Shown piece by piece: positions 10,423 to 20,476 of a DNA stretch of 64,000 nucleotides. A model generated the notes under the pieces. It was not told the origin of the DNA, ran no database searches, and worked only from the letters and a program-made list of their open reading frames with translations. Origin of the DNA: Geothrix sp. SG200. Lineage in GTDB: Bacteria > Acidobacteriota > Holophagae > Holophagales > Holophagaceae. The position numbers were made by a program, and so were the translations under genes. The stretch covers positions 237,624 to 301,623 of the forward strand of contig NZ_JAKZFR010000004.1 of assembly GCF_022808935.1 (NCBI RefSeq), written 5' to 3'. Numbering within the stretch: position 1 is the stretch's first letter; every line of letters starts with the position of its first letter.

Positions 10423-12159
10423 ATGATCTTCGACCTCCTCCACGTCCGCATCCGCATCAAGCTGCTCGGCCTGGTGCTCCTCCCGGTGGTGGGCGGCGCC
10501 CTGCTGTCGGGGCTGGTGGTGGCCAACCAGACCCGGCTGCTGGAGCGGATGCAGCGCCTGCGGGCGGCCTCGAGCCTCTCCGTGGAGGTGGGCAACCTGG
10601 TTCACGCCCTCCAGGCGGAATCCTCGGGAACGGCCCTCTTCCTCGGCAGTGAAGGCGTTCTCCAGGCTCCCATGTCGCGCGGCCGGGATGCAGTGGAACG
10701 GGAGCGGGCGGCCCTGAACGGCATCCTCTCGGGGACCGAGCCGGAGCTCAAAGCCCTGTTCCCGGCCCAGGTCCGGGATGGGGTCCGCATCAAGGAGCTC
10801 CGGCGCCGCACGGACCTGCGCGGCGCCAGCCTGGAGATGATCGACGGCTACGCCCGCGAGGTGGACGCGCTGCTCCGGATCCAGAACCAGCTCATGCTGC
10901 CGGCCGCTGGAACGCCGCTGGAAAGCCGCTTCCAGGCCTTCGGGACCCTGATCCGGGCCAAGGAATCCGCGGGCCTCGAAGGCGCCCTCCTCTCCAACGT
11001 CTTCTCCCACGGCACCATGGACGTGGCCACCCAGGAGCGCTTCCTGGCGCTGCTGGACGCCCAGAAGGCCCAGGGCGAGGCATTCCTCTCCGCGGCCCCG
11101 GAGGCGGCCCGGGAGGACTACCGGAAGGCCCTGGCGGGGCCCTTCGCCTCCGAGCTCCAGCGCATGCGCGACCTGGTCCAGGCCGGGCGGGTGATCGAGG
11201 ATCCGGAGGCCTGGGCCAAGGTGGCCTCGGAAGAACTCCAGGCCCTCAAGGGCGTCCAGGACCGCATGAGCGGGGATATCCTGGCCGATGCCCAGGGGCT
11301 GGAGCGGGGCGCCCGCACCAAGAGCTGGCTGCTGGCGGCGGGGTTCAGCCTCTTCGGCCTTGTGGTGCTGCTCTGGACCTGGCGCGCCACGGTGCTGCTC
11401 ACCGAGCCCATCCACGCGCTCGCGGACGGCATGGCCCGCATGACCAACGGCGATCTGCGCGTCCAGCTGCCGGTGCGCAGCTACGACGAGACGGGCCGGA
11501 TGACCGAAGCCTTCAACGCCATGAGCGCCCACCTCCGGGAGCTGGCGCGCACCCTCCAGGTCCATGCCTTCCGCGTGTCCACCGGCGCCACGGGGCTTTC
11601 CGCCAGCGCGGAGCAGGTCTCCGCCGCCACGCAGCAGCTCGCGAACAGCAGCAGGGTCCAGCGCCAGGCCTCCGAGGACGTGGCCTATGCCGTCGCCCAG
11701 CTCCAGACCTCGGTCCTCCAGGTGCGGGCGAGCCTGGACGCCATGATGGACGATGGGCAGGCCGCCGGCCTGGAAGTGAAGGGCGCCTGCGGCCGCGCCC
11801 AGACCCTGGTGGACCTCCTGCAGGCGCTGAAGACGCGCTCGGACGCCTCGCTCCACCCGATGATCAGCGAAGGTGAAGGCCAGGCAGCGGCCATCCTGCA
11901 GGTGCTGATGCGCGTGCAGGAGACCCTGGGAGCCGTCGAGGCGGTGGCGTCCGAGATCCATCAGGCGGCGGAGGAGCAGTCCAAGGTCAGCGGCGAGGTG
12001 AGCCGGCGGATGCAGGCCAGCCAGGCATCCGCGGGTGAAGTCCAGCTCGCTGCCGCCCAGCTGGCGAACACTGCGCCGGAGGTGGCCATCACCACCCGGG
12101 ACCTGGCCGGCGTCGCCCAGTTCCTCAAGGCCACCGCCGCCACCTTCCAGGTGGAATAG
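10423..12159 (+). CDS. NIT-HAMP membrane receptor-like protein with degenerate chemotaxis domain
   Basis: This 578-residue protein has TM1 at about 12-34 and an extracytoplasmic region of about 260 residues. A NIT (nitrate/nitrite-sensing) type signature, LQAESSGTALFLGSEG, lies near residue 64. TM2 is at about 305-325, followed by a HAMP domain and a long helical cytoplasmic coiled coil. It looks like a methyl-accepting chemotaxis protein, but the canonical hairpin-tip consensus (E-x-x-x-x-I-x-x-Q-T-N-x-L-A-L-N) that contacts CheA and CheW is not recognisable. The gene stands alone, 119 bases after the MFS gene, with no che genes nearby. The sensor role is inferred and signalling output is uncertain. 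Confidence 0.7.
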   Translation: MIFDLLHVRIRIKLLGLVLLPVVGGALLSGLVVANQTRLLERMQRLRAASSLSVEVGNLVHALQAESSGTALFLGSEGVLQAPMSRGRDAVERERAALNGILSGTEPELKALFPAQVRDGVRIKELRRRTDLRGASLEMIDGYAREVDALLRIQNQLMLPAAGTPLESRFQAFGTLIRAKESAGLEGALLSNVFSHGTMDVATQERFLALLDAQKAQGEAFLSAAPEAAREDYRKALAGPFASELQRMRDLVQAGRVIEDPEAWAKVASEELQALKGVQDRMSGDILADAQGLERGARTKSWLLAAGFSLFGLVVLLWTWRATVLLTEPIHALADGMARMTNGDLRVQLPVRSYDETGRMTEAFNAMSAHLRELARTLQVHAFRVSTGATGLSASAEQVSAATQQLANSSRVQRQASEDVAYAVAQLQTSVLQVRASLDAMMDDGQAAGLEVKGACGRAQTLVDLLQALKTRSDASLHPMISEGEGQAAAILQVLMRVQETLGAVEAVASEIHQAAEEQSKVSGEVSRRMQASQASAGEVQLAAAQLANTAPEVAITTRDLAGVAQFLKATAATFQVE

Positions 12160-12162
12160 AAA

Positions 12163-12182
12163 AGCGGCCCCGAAGGGCCGCT
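12163..12182. terminator. Bidirectional hairpin between convergent genes
   Basis: A perfect 8-bp stem AGCGGCCC/GGGCCGCT closes a CGAA loop just after the receptor stop codon and between two convergent genes. The flank on the minus-strand exit is A-rich as read on the plus strand (GAAAAG), so it may terminate transcripts from tpx better than those from the receptor gene. Confidence 0.65.
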
Positions 12183-12216
12183 CCCTGAAGCCTGGGGACT
12201 GAAGCCCGGGGACCCC

Positions 12217-12714
<498 letters not shown>

Positions 12715-12790
12715 GGGGACTCCTAGGTGAAGACCCTCAGCTTAACGCCCTTGCTGGCTGGGGTGGGCCGGACCCGATTCCAGAGATCCG

Positions 12791-13591
12791 TCAACTGGGC
12801 TGGAGCCCCGTGCTCGAGGCGGGTCCGGAGTTTTTCAGCAGATTCCGGACGCACTGGGCCAATGACGCGGGGTCCTTCACCAGAAGGGGGCCGGGGATGG
12901 GGCAGGTCCCTCCCACGAAGAAGGCCGTGCCGTTGTGGGCCAGTGCCCAGCGCATGGCCACCAGGTCGTTCGTATCGTCTCCCGCATAGACCAGGTTGAT
13001 CTGATGGGGATCGACCTGGAGGAGCCGGCAGAGGTTCTTCATCCCGAAGGCCTTGTCGATCTCCGGCAGGAGGGGGATCTCGAAGACCTCCGGGCCCCTG
13101 AAGGCGTTCATGGGCTCGGCGGCCATCCAGGCTTCGAGCTGCTGCCTGGCGCCGGAGGAAGCGGCCCGGAAATGGATGGCAATGGACCACTGCTTGTCCT
13201 CGATGTCGACCCCAGGGAGGCGCGCAGCCCGATCCAGAAGGGGCCGGAGTCGGGCCCTCGCCGCGTGGAGGCGATTCCGTCCGCCCGGCGGGGGCATGTC
13301 GCGGCGTCCGTCCGGGGTCTGCCACGCCACGCCGCTTCCCCCTCCGAGCAGGATCCCCGGGACGGGCACCCTCGGGGCGAGATCCTCCAACTGGCGGCTG
13401 GAGAGGATGGCTGTCCGCTCGTCCCCGATGGCCGTCAGGTCTCTCAGCAGCTCCAGGCAGGACGGGTGCAGCCGGGCCGCCTCCCGGTCCGGGACCAGAG
13501 GGGCCAGCGTTCCGTCGAAATCGAAGATCCACAGACGTTTGAACGGCCCCGCCGCTGAGGCTGGACGGCCCACCGTTTCCTCAGCCCCCAT
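12791..13591 (-). CDS. otsB: Trehalose-6-phosphate phosphatase
   Basis: This 266-residue HAD-superfamily phosphatase removes phosphate from trehalose-6-phosphate. Motif I is FDFDGTLAPL near residue 21, motif II lies around TAILSSRQ, and motif IV is YAGDDTNDLVAM near residue 205. I chose the ATG at 13591 because it overlaps the upstream otsA stop by 11 bases and removes a Gly/Ser/Arg-rich non-homologous extension; an in-frame start at 13684 also exists. The overlap indicates translational coupling with the synthase, giving a two-step trehalose operon in the order A-B. Confidence 0.9.
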   Translation of the reverse strand: MGAEETVGRPASAAGPFKRLWIFDFDGTLAPLVPDREAARLHPSCLELLRDLTAIGDERTAILSSRQLEDLAPRVPVPGILLGGGSGVAWQTPDGRRDMPPPGGRNRLHAARARLRPLLDRAARLPGVDIEDKQWSIAIHFRAASSGARQQLEAWMAAEPMNAFRGPEVFEIPLLPEIDKAFGMKNLCRLLQVDPHQINLVYAGDDTNDLVAMRWALAHNGTAFFVGGTCPIPGPLLVKDPASLAQCVRNLLKNSGPASSTGLQPS

Positions 13592-15833
13592 GCTCGCGCC
13601 CGTGGTTGAGCCGCGCCGTGAGCCGCTCGCGGCGCCGGATCCTGGCGGCGTCCAGCAGCATCCTCCCGGCCCATCGGTAGACATTGAAATCCCGGATCAG
13701 GGCCCGCATGCTCCGCATCCGCTCGGCCTGTTCCTGGGCCGGCATGGTGAGGGCCTGGAATAGGGCGGCGGCGGTCTGCTCGATGTGGTACGGGTTGACG
13801 ATGAGTGCCTCGTGCAGCTCGTGGGCGGCGCCGGTGAACTGACTGAGGACCAGGACGCCCCGCTCGTCCTCCCGGGCGGAGACATACTCCTTGGCCACGA
13901 GGTTCATGCCGTCGTGCAGGCTGGTGACCATGCAGACGTCCGCGGCCCGATAGTAGCGGTTCACCGCCTCCGGCTCATGATGCTCGACCTTCAGCACGAT
14001 GGGCTGATAGGACCCGGTGGAAAACCTCTGGTTGATGCGAGTGGCGAGGTTCCGGACGCGGGCTTCAAATGCCTGGTAGTCCTCGAGGGCGGACCGGGAG
14101 GGGGCCGCGATCTGGATGAAGGTGAAGCGGCCGATCATCTCGGGGTGCAACTCCAGCATCCGCTCCACGGCCCTGAGCCGTTCCAGGATCCCCTTGGTGT
14201 AGTCCAGCCGGTCGACACCCAGGCCCACGAGGTGATCGGGGGAGAGTCCATGCGAGGCCAGGATCTCGCGCCGGCACGTCTCGACGCTGGGCAGGGTGTC
14301 CCCCCAGGGGGACGGCCACTGGACCGAGATCGGGTAGCTTTCCACGAGGGTGAGATTGCCGTGGTAGGAGATGGTCGAGGACTCGTGCTCGATGCGGGTT
14401 TCGAGGTACCTGTCCACAGTCTCGAGAAAATTCTTGCAGTGATAGGGGGTGTGGAATCCGAGGATGGTGCTTCCGAGCATCCCTTCCAGCAGCTCCGTTC
14501 TCCAGGGGCAGATGCCGAAGGATTCCGGATTCGGCCATGGGATGTGCCAGAAGGTGATGATCGTGGCCTTCGGGAGCGCGGCCCGCACCATCGCGGGCAG
14601 CAAGGCGAGGTGGTAGTCCTGGACGAGCACCACGGGATCCTCGGAGTCGGCTTCCTGGATCACCGCGTCGGCGAAGCGCTGATTGATCGCCACGTACTGC
14701 TCCCAGTCCCCGTTCCGGAAGATCGGGCGCACGTGTGCAATGTGGCAGAGGGGCCACAGTCCCTCGTTTGAGAAACCGTAGTAGTAGCCGGCTTCCTCTT
14801 CCTTGGTCAGCCAGATGCGCCGCAGCGTGTATTCCTCATGTCCCGGCGGGACCGGAACCCGGTCGTGGCGGTCAACGGATTCCCGGTCCGCGTTGCCGCT
14901 TCCATGGGCGATCCAGATGCCAGAGCAGGCCCGCATGACGGGTTCGACGGCCGTGACCAGGCCGCTGGCCGGGCGCTGCACCTCGGTGATCCCATGCGCC
15001 TTGGCGTGGATGTAGGGCTCCCGGTTCGAGACGACGATGATGCGCTCACCGGTCAGTTCCTGGCGGAGCAGCCGGCGGAGGGCTTCTGGATTCCATGAGA
15101 GGGTGATGTCGTCCGCGAACCTCCGCTCACTATCCAACCTCCGCAGCAGGGCCCGGAGGTCCCCCACGAGGGGCTGCAGCTCGGCGCTCCTCGCCGGCTG
15201 CTCAAAGGGTCGGAAGATCCCTTCCCCGCGCAACATGGCCTGGACGCCCTTCATCCAGCCGCGCCAGCTCAGGTGCGCCACCAGCACGGTGATCAGGGAG
15301 ACGACGATGCCCAACACGGCGAACAGGACGATCACGTAGGTCCGGGTCTCGTCGCTGCGCCGAGCGACGAAGCTCATGTCGTGGACGAGGATGAGGTAGC
15401 CGATCCTCTTCCCATCCGACTCGACGGGCCAGGTCGCCACATGGACGGGGCCCTGGGGAAGGGTGATCAACCGCTCGAATTTCAGGTCATGGGAGGCGGA
15501 GATGGTCCGGTTGAGGGAGGCGGGGAAGGTGGAGGTCTTGTAGAGCAGGTCCCCGTTCTCGTCGCGAAAGCCCACGGCCAGCAAGCGCTCGTCCTGGATG
15601 GCGCGGAGGAACATCGCGTCGATCCGTTCCCGGTCTCCGGTGTTGACGAGTTCCACGAGGGAGTTGTTCAAGGCGCTGGCGATGATGCGGGACCGCATGT
15701 CCAGGTCCCGCACAAACCAGCGAACCGTCAGGCCTCCGACGAGCGGCAGCACGGCATAGGCGAGGAGGACCAAGGCCACCGCGAGGGGTAGCACAAAGCG
15801 AAGCGAAAGGCGGATGGACCGCAACGAAGCCAT
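13581..15833 (-). CDS. otsA: Trehalose-6-phosphate synthase fused to an N-terminal membrane sensor-like region
   Basis: This 750-residue protein has a GT20 catalytic part from about residue 264 (RIIVVSNREP) to the end. It includes FWHIPWPNPE, GLGVDRLDYTKGILERL and SLHDGMNLVAKEYV, which bind UDP-glucose and glucose-6-phosphate in this family. The first about 260 residues are extra: TM1 (about 13-35), an extracytoplasmic region of about 130 residues, TM2 (about 167-188) and a HAMP-like linker ending near 240. That is the layout of a sensor histidine kinase input module, so the enzyme is probably membrane-attached and possibly controlled by an external signal. Ordinary OtsA is about 470 residues. 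It is coupled to otsB downstream. Confidence 0.9.
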   Translation of the reverse strand: MASLRSIRLSLRFVLPLAVALVLLAYAVLPLVGGLTVRWFVRDLDMRSRIIASALNNSLVELVNTGDRERIDAMFLRAIQDERLLAVGFRDENGDLLYKTSTFPASLNRTISASHDLKFERLITLPQGPVHVATWPVESDGKRIGYLILVHDMSFVARRSDETRTYVIVLFAVLGIVVSLITVLVAHLSWRGWMKGVQAMLRGEGIFRPFEQPARSAELQPLVGDLRALLRRLDSERRFADDITLSWNPEALRRLLRQELTGERIIVVSNREPYIHAKAHGITEVQRPASGLVTAVEPVMRACSGIWIAHGSGNADRESVDRHDRVPVPPGHEEYTLRRIWLTKEEEAGYYYGFSNEGLWPLCHIAHVRPIFRNGDWEQYVAINQRFADAVIQEADSEDPVVLVQDYHLALLPAMVRAALPKATIITFWHIPWPNPESFGICPWRTELLEGMLGSTILGFHTPYHCKNFLETVDRYLETRIEHESSTISYHGNLTLVESYPISVQWPSPWGDTLPSVETCRREILASHGLSPDHLVGLGVDRLDYTKGILERLRAVERMLELHPEMIGRFTFIQIAAPSRSALEDYQAFEARVRNLATRINQRFSTGSYQPIVLKVEHHEPEAVNRYYRAADVCMVTSLHDGMNLVAKEYVSAREDERGVLVLSQFTGAAHELHEALIVNPYHIEQTAAALFQALTMPAQEQAERMRSMRALIRDFNVYRWAGRMLLDAARIRRRERLTARLNHGREHGG

Positions 15834-16017
15834 GGCGCACTCCGATGTTCTGACCTGTTGCTGGCGGCGACTGTGAGTCTAGGAGATTCCATCCACGGCG
15901 GCAAGGCTGCCGCGCCCCGGAGGCGAGGCAGGATCTCTTGGTCACCTCGACTTGACGCTCCACGGGGGTGGGCTCGCTGGTAGCATAGCGACCCCATGGC
16001 TTCAGGGGCGGTACCCC

Positions 16018-17094
16018 ATGAACGATGCATTCCTTGAGTCGGTGATTCGACAGTGGCTGACGCCCGCGCTTTCCATCGCCGTCGCCCTGGTCGTGGCTGC
16101 CGTCGCGTTCCGTGCCGGATTCGCGGTTCTCCGGCGGCTCTCGCGGGCCAAGCCGGTGCCCACTGCCTTCGTGAGGGCCGCGGAAGGTCCGGGGCTCGCG
16201 GTGGTCGCGCTCGTCGTGCTGCAGCCCATACTCCAGGCCGCCCCCGACGGTCTCCGCGGGATCCGGGGGGTGCGCCACGCCGCACTGCTCCTCTTCATCT
16301 CCGCCGTGACCTGGTTCGCGGTCCGGATGATCACGGCGGTGGCGGATGTGGTGGCCCTCCGCTTCCCCATCGATGTTTCCGACAACCTGAACGCGCGCAG
16401 CATCCAGACGCAGACCCGGCTCATCACGCGGACGGTCGCCTCGACCGCTATGCTGGTGGGTGTCGCGCTCGGTCTCCTCACGTTCCCGGGAGTCCGCAGC
16501 ATAGGCGCGAGCCTGCTCGCCTCGGCCGGCATCGCTGGCCTGGTGATCGGCATCGCGGCGAAGCCGATCTTGGGCAACCTGCTGGCGGGACTGCAGCTCG
16601 CGCTCGCCCAGCCGATCCGCCTGGACGACGTAGTCGTGGTCGAAGGCGAGTGGGGTCGGATCGAGGAAATCGGAAGCGCCTATGTGGCCGTCGCGCTCTG
16701 GGATCAGCGGCGGCTGGTGCTGCCGCTTCAGTATTTCATCGAGAAGCCGTTCCAGAATTGGACCCGGACCACGAGCGAGATCATCGGAACTGTGTACCTG
16801 TGGGTCGACTACGGCATGCCGCTCGAACCCCTGAGGGCGGAGCTGCGACGGATCTGCGAAGCCTCTCCCCTCTGGGACCGCCGGATCGCGATCATCCAGG
16901 TCACCGATGCGAGCGAGCGGGCCCTTCAGCTGCGTGCCCTGGTGAGCGCGGCGGACTCAGCGCGGTCCTGGGACCTGCGCTGCGAGGTTCGGGAGGGTCT
17001 GGTCAAGTTCATCCGCCAGGACCACCCGCAGTTCCTGCCCCGCCTGCGCACCGAACTTCCGGGCGCCGCGGACGACACGCCCCTGTCGCGCTGA
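16018..17094 (+). CDS. MscS-family mechanosensitive ion channel
   Basis: This 358-residue membrane protein has four or five N-terminal helices, then the pore-lining TM3 signature rich in Gly and Ala (ASAGIAGLVIGIAAKPILGN, about 175-195). The MscS beta domain follows (LAQPIRLDDVVVVEGEWGRI) and then the alpha/beta C-terminal domain. Such channels release solutes on hypo-osmotic shock, which fits its position divergent from a trehalose synthesis operon 184 bases away. The ATG at 16018 matches the usual start after GGGGCGG; the frame is open 66 bases further upstream. Confidence 0.85.
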   Translation: MNDAFLESVIRQWLTPALSIAVALVVAAVAFRAGFAVLRRLSRAKPVPTAFVRAAEGPGLAVVALVVLQPILQAAPDGLRGIRGVRHAALLLFISAVTWFAVRMITAVADVVALRFPIDVSDNLNARSIQTQTRLITRTVASTAMLVGVALGLLTFPGVRSIGASLLASAGIAGLVIGIAAKPILGNLLAGLQLALAQPIRLDDVVVVEGEWGRIEEIGSAYVAVALWDQRRLVLPLQYFIEKPFQNWTRTTSEIIGTVYLWVDYGMPLEPLRAELRRICEASPLWDRRIAIIQVTDASERALQLRALVSAADSARSWDLRCEVREGLVKFIRQDHPQFLPRLRTELPGAADDTPLSR

Positions 17095-17111
17095 GGAAGG
17101 CTCCCCGGCGA

Positions 17112-17657
17112 TCAGCGCGGCGGGAACTTGGCCAGGATGTCGTGCACGGCCCTGGGCACCACCTCGTCGGCGTCCTCGGGGTTGTTCAGGCCCGTGAGCG
17201 CGCCGGCGGCCGCGCCCTGCCAGATCATCTGGTTGGTCTTGAAGTCCACGATCTCGATGACGATGGTGCCTTCCTGGTAGGTGTGGACCTGGCTCATGCT
17301 GGTGCCCACGCTCCCGTAGAAGGGCCGGTAGCCCCAGCCCCATCCCCAGCCCATGTGGGTGGTGGTGCGGTACCTGCGCTCATGGACGATGGGGTAGTAG
17401 GTCACGAGGAAGTCCGGATCCGCCTTGGTCTCCATGACGAAGCCCTTGGCCTGGAGCTCCTTCTCGACGGCCGCGCGGACCCGCTTGTCCATGAGGTTGG
17501 TGGTGCCGCCGGTGCCCTTCTTGGAGGTGTAGTAGTCGAAGGTCTTGTAGCGGGCGAACGAGGCGGTCACATCGTAGTCGTAGTTCACGCTGTAGCCCGT
17601 GCAGGCACCCAGGAGGAGGAGCGAGAGCAGGGCGGCGGGCAAGGCAAGGCGGCGCAT
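17112..17657 (-). CDS. DUF4136 lipoprotein
   Basis: This 181-residue protein has a lipoprotein signal (hydrophobic core then LLGAC at about 15-19), so it is probably anchored in the outer or inner membrane from the periplasmic side. The mature part starts YDYDVTASFARYKTFDYY, the typical opening of DUF4136, and continues with the expected R-V-R-A-A-V-E-K-E-L stretch. A Gly/Trp/Tyr-rich segment (about 90-102) is unusual. The function of DUF4136 proteins is unknown. It converges with the MscS gene. Confidence 0.8.
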   Translation of the reverse strand: MRRLALPAALLSLLLLGACTGYSVNYDYDVTASFARYKTFDYYTSKKGTGGTTNLMDKRVRAAVEKELQAKGFVMETKADPDFLVTYYPIVHERRYRTTTHMGWGWGWGYRPFYGSVGTSMSQVHTYQEGTIVIEIVDFKTNQMIWQGAAAGALTGLNNPEDADEVVPRAVHDILAKFPPR

Positions 17658-17846
17658 GGAACCTCCGGTTCACCATTATGGACGCCCCGAAAAGGCCATG
17701 GTTGAGCTTGGGGTTGAGCCTGGGGGGGAGCCTCGGGGACCGGTCTAGGGTGGTCTGGGAGATGGCCCGACTCCCCGCCAGCCCGGCACATGGTCTGTTC
17801 TGGGCTGCGAAATCCATCGTTTTCACCCGCCAAATGACCGATCCTG

Positions 17847-19316
17847 ATGGGGATGGTTCTCGATCCCTCCCTCGACCCGGGCGCCTCCAGCCCCTTGTAT
17901 CTCCAGCTCCAGCGGCGGCTGAGGGGGCTCATCCAGGAAGGCGAGTGGCGGCCGGGATCGCGCCTGCCCGCAGTGCCTGAGCTGGCCCAGCGCTGGGGCG
18001 TGCACCGCCTGACCGTCCTGAAGGCCCTGGCTGGCCTGAAGCGCACGGGCTGGATCCAGACCGTGCAGGGCCGGGGCAGCTTCGTGGCGCCCCGCCTGCC
18101 CGAAGCTCCGGGCCTGCGGGCCACCAGCGAGTTCCCCTTCGAGGGCTCGCCCATGCTGGTCCACGATGGCGAGCTGGGCTCCTGGCTGGGCGAGACCCTG
18201 GAGCGGGTGCAGGACCGCCACCTGGTGAGCTTCTCCGCCGGCTTCATCCCCTCCGACCTGCTGCCGGGCGAGCACCTGCGCCGGATCACGGCCCAGGTCC
18301 TCAAGGAGATGGGGCCCGAGGTCTGGGTCTACGCGGCGCCGGCGGGCCATCCCCCCTACCTCGAGGCGGTCTCCCGCTGGCTGGCTTCCGAAGGCGAGCC
18401 CATCGACGAGGGCTGGGGCATCCGGTCCCTCCCGGGGGCCCAGTCCGGCCTGGCCCTGGCGCTGGAATCCTTCACGGTGCCCGGCGACCGCGTGCTGGTG
18501 GAGAGCCCCTGCTACGTCGGCATCCTGGCGCTCATCCGCGCCCTGGGCCGCGAGGCCGTGCCGGTGCCCGTGGACCGCCAGGGCCTGGATCCCGATCGCC
18601 TGGCCTCGGCCCTCCAGCGCAGCGAGGCCAAGCTGCTCTTCACGGTGCCCAGCTTCCACAACCCCACGGGCATGACCCAGTCCAAGGTGCGCCGGGAGCG
18701 GGTGCTGGCCGTGGCCCGGGCCCACGGGGTGATCGTGGTGACGGATTCCGCCTACGGCGACCTGCGCTTCTCGGGCCACTCCCTGCCGCCCTACCGGCGT
18801 CTGGAAGGTGCCGACAACGTCATCCACCTGGGGAGCTTCTCCAAGTCCCTGGCGGCGGGCCTGCGCCTGGGCTACCTCATCGCCAAGGAGGACCTGCTCC
18901 GGCGCATGGCCCTCATCCAGGAGGTGCAGACCATCGGCCAGCCGCCGCTCCTGCAGGCGGTGGTGGCCCGCTTCCTGGACACCGGGGGCTTCCGCCGCCA
19001 CCTGGCCCGCCTGCGCCGCGCCCTCAAGGAGCGCCGCGACGCCATGGTGGAGGCCCTGGCGGAACACTTCCCCCCCGGCACCCAGGTCTCCGAGCCCAAG
19101 GGCGGCATGCACCTCTGGGTGGTCCTGCCCGAGGGCTACTCCGCCCTGGACCTGCACCGGGACGCCCTGCAGCACGGCATCGGCTTCGCGCCGGGCCCGC
19201 TCTTCTTCGCCGACGGCCGCGGTACCAACTGCCTCCGCCTGAATTTCTCCACGCACGACCCAGCCACCACCCGGGACGCCATCGCGCGCCTCGGACACCT
19301 GGTCCGCCGGGCCTGA
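17847..19316 (+). CDS. MocR-type regulator: GntR DNA-binding domain fused to a fold-I aminotransferase
   Basis: This 489-residue protein has an N-terminal winged helix (about 12-80, LQRRLRGLIQEGEWRPGSRL and RLTVLKALAGLKRTGWI). A PLP-dependent aminotransferase domain follows, with the cofactor lysine in LGSFSKSLAAGLRLGY near residue 333. MocR proteins usually bind PLP or an amino compound and control a nearby biosynthetic or catabolic gene. The next gene, a branched-chain aminotransferase 21 bases downstream, is a natural partner. An alternative ATG at 17853 is possible. Confidence 0.88.
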   Translation: MGMVLDPSLDPGASSPLYLQLQRRLRGLIQEGEWRPGSRLPAVPELAQRWGVHRLTVLKALAGLKRTGWIQTVQGRGSFVAPRLPEAPGLRATSEFPFEGSPMLVHDGELGSWLGETLERVQDRHLVSFSAGFIPSDLLPGEHLRRITAQVLKEMGPEVWVYAAPAGHPPYLEAVSRWLASEGEPIDEGWGIRSLPGAQSGLALALESFTVPGDRVLVESPCYVGILALIRALGREAVPVPVDRQGLDPDRLASALQRSEAKLLFTVPSFHNPTGMTQSKVRRERVLAVARAHGVIVVTDSAYGDLRFSGHSLPPYRRLEGADNVIHLGSFSKSLAAGLRLGYLIAKEDLLRRMALIQEVQTIGQPPLLQAVVARFLDTGGFRRHLARLRRALKERRDAMVEALAEHFPPGTQVSEPKGGMHLWVVLPEGYSALDLHRDALQHGIGFAPGPLFFADGRGTNCLRLNFSTHDPATTRDAIARLGHLVRRA

Positions 19317-19337
19317 CTTCATCTCCAAGGAGCGCCT

Positions 19338-20450
19338 GTGAATCCCGCGATGTCCACCTCCACCCTCGAGATCCACCCCTCGGACCACGCCGCCAGCCCC
19401 GAGCAGCGCGCCAAGCTCATGACCAATCCCCGGTTCGGCCAGGTGTTCACCGACCACATGGTGGTGATCCCCTACAAGGAAGGGCAGGGCTGGGGCAAGG
19501 GCGAGCTGAAGGCCTACGGGCCCATCGAGATGTCGCCCGCCTCCTCCGTGCTGCACTACGGCCAGGCCATCTTCGAGGGCTTCAAGGCCTACAAGCAGAA
19601 GGACGGCAGCATCGCCTCCTTCCGCCCCGAGGCCAACGCCCGCCGCTTCGCGACCTCCGCCACCCGCCTGGCCATGCCCGAGCTGCCCGAGGAGCGCTTC
19701 CTCGAGGCCGCCAGGGCCCTCATCACCCAGGACCAGGCCTGGGTGCCCGGCGCCGTGGGCGAGAGCCTCTACATGCGTCCGCTCATGATCGGCACCGAGC
19801 CCGCCCTGGGCGTCCACGCCAGCAACGAGTACCTCTTCATCCTCATGGCCAGCCCCAGCGGCGCCTACTTCTCCGGCGGCGTGAAGCCCGTGACCGTGTG
19901 GATCTCCGATGACTACGTCCGCGCCGCGCCCGGCGGCACCGGCTTCGCCAAGTGCGCGGGCAACTACGCCGCCAGCCTCGTGGCCCAGAGCCAGGCCAAG
20001 GGCGAGGGCTGCGACCAGGTGGTGTGGCTCGACGCCATCCACCGCGAGTACATCGAGGAGATGGGCGGCATGAACATCTTCTTCGTCTACCAGGAGAAGG
20101 GCGAGACCGTGGTGGTCACCCCGGAGCTCACGGGCACCCTGCTGCCCGGCATCACCCGCGACAGCCTGCTGCAGCTGGCCCGCGAGCTGGGCTACCGGTC
20201 GGAGGAGCGGAAGATCAGCGTGGCGGAGTGGAAGGCCGCCGTCGCCGAAGGCCGCATGACCGAGACCTTCGCCTGCGGCACCGCCGCCGTCATCACGCCC
20301 GTGGGCCGCGTGAAGTCCCGCAGGGGCGAGTGGCTCGTGAACAACGGCGAGACCGGACCCGTGGCCGCCAAGCTGCGCGAGTCCCTCCTCAACCTCCAGC
20401 ACGGGCTCATCCCGGACACCCATGGCTGGATGAAGAAGATCGTCGGATAA
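19338..20450 (+). CDS. ilvE: Branched-chain amino acid aminotransferase
   Basis: This 370-residue fold-IV PLP enzyme transfers the amino group between glutamate and Leu, Ile and Val. It shows HYGQAIFEGFKAYKQKDG near residue 73, the PLP lysine in FAKCAGNYAASLVAQ and EEMGGMNIFFVY. The conserved end block ETFACGTAAVITPVG is also present. The start is GTG at 19338, five bases after AAGGAG; an ATG at 19350 would shorten it by four residues. It lies directly behind the MocR gene, so regulation by that protein is likely (inference). Confidence 0.93.
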   Translation: MNPAMSTSTLEIHPSDHAASPEQRAKLMTNPRFGQVFTDHMVVIPYKEGQGWGKGELKAYGPIEMSPASSVLHYGQAIFEGFKAYKQKDGSIASFRPEANARRFATSATRLAMPELPEERFLEAARALITQDQAWVPGAVGESLYMRPLMIGTEPALGVHASNEYLFILMASPSGAYFSGGVKPVTVWISDDYVRAAPGGTGFAKCAGNYAASLVAQSQAKGEGCDQVVWLDAIHREYIEEMGGMNIFFVYQEKGETVVVTPELTGTLLPGITRDSLLQLARELGYRSEERKISVAEWKAAVAEGRMTETFACGTAAVITPVGRVKSRRGEWLVNNGETGPVAAKLRESLLNLQHGLIPDTHGWMKKIVG

Positions 20451-20476
20451 TCCGGACAGACATTCCGGAGGGGGCC

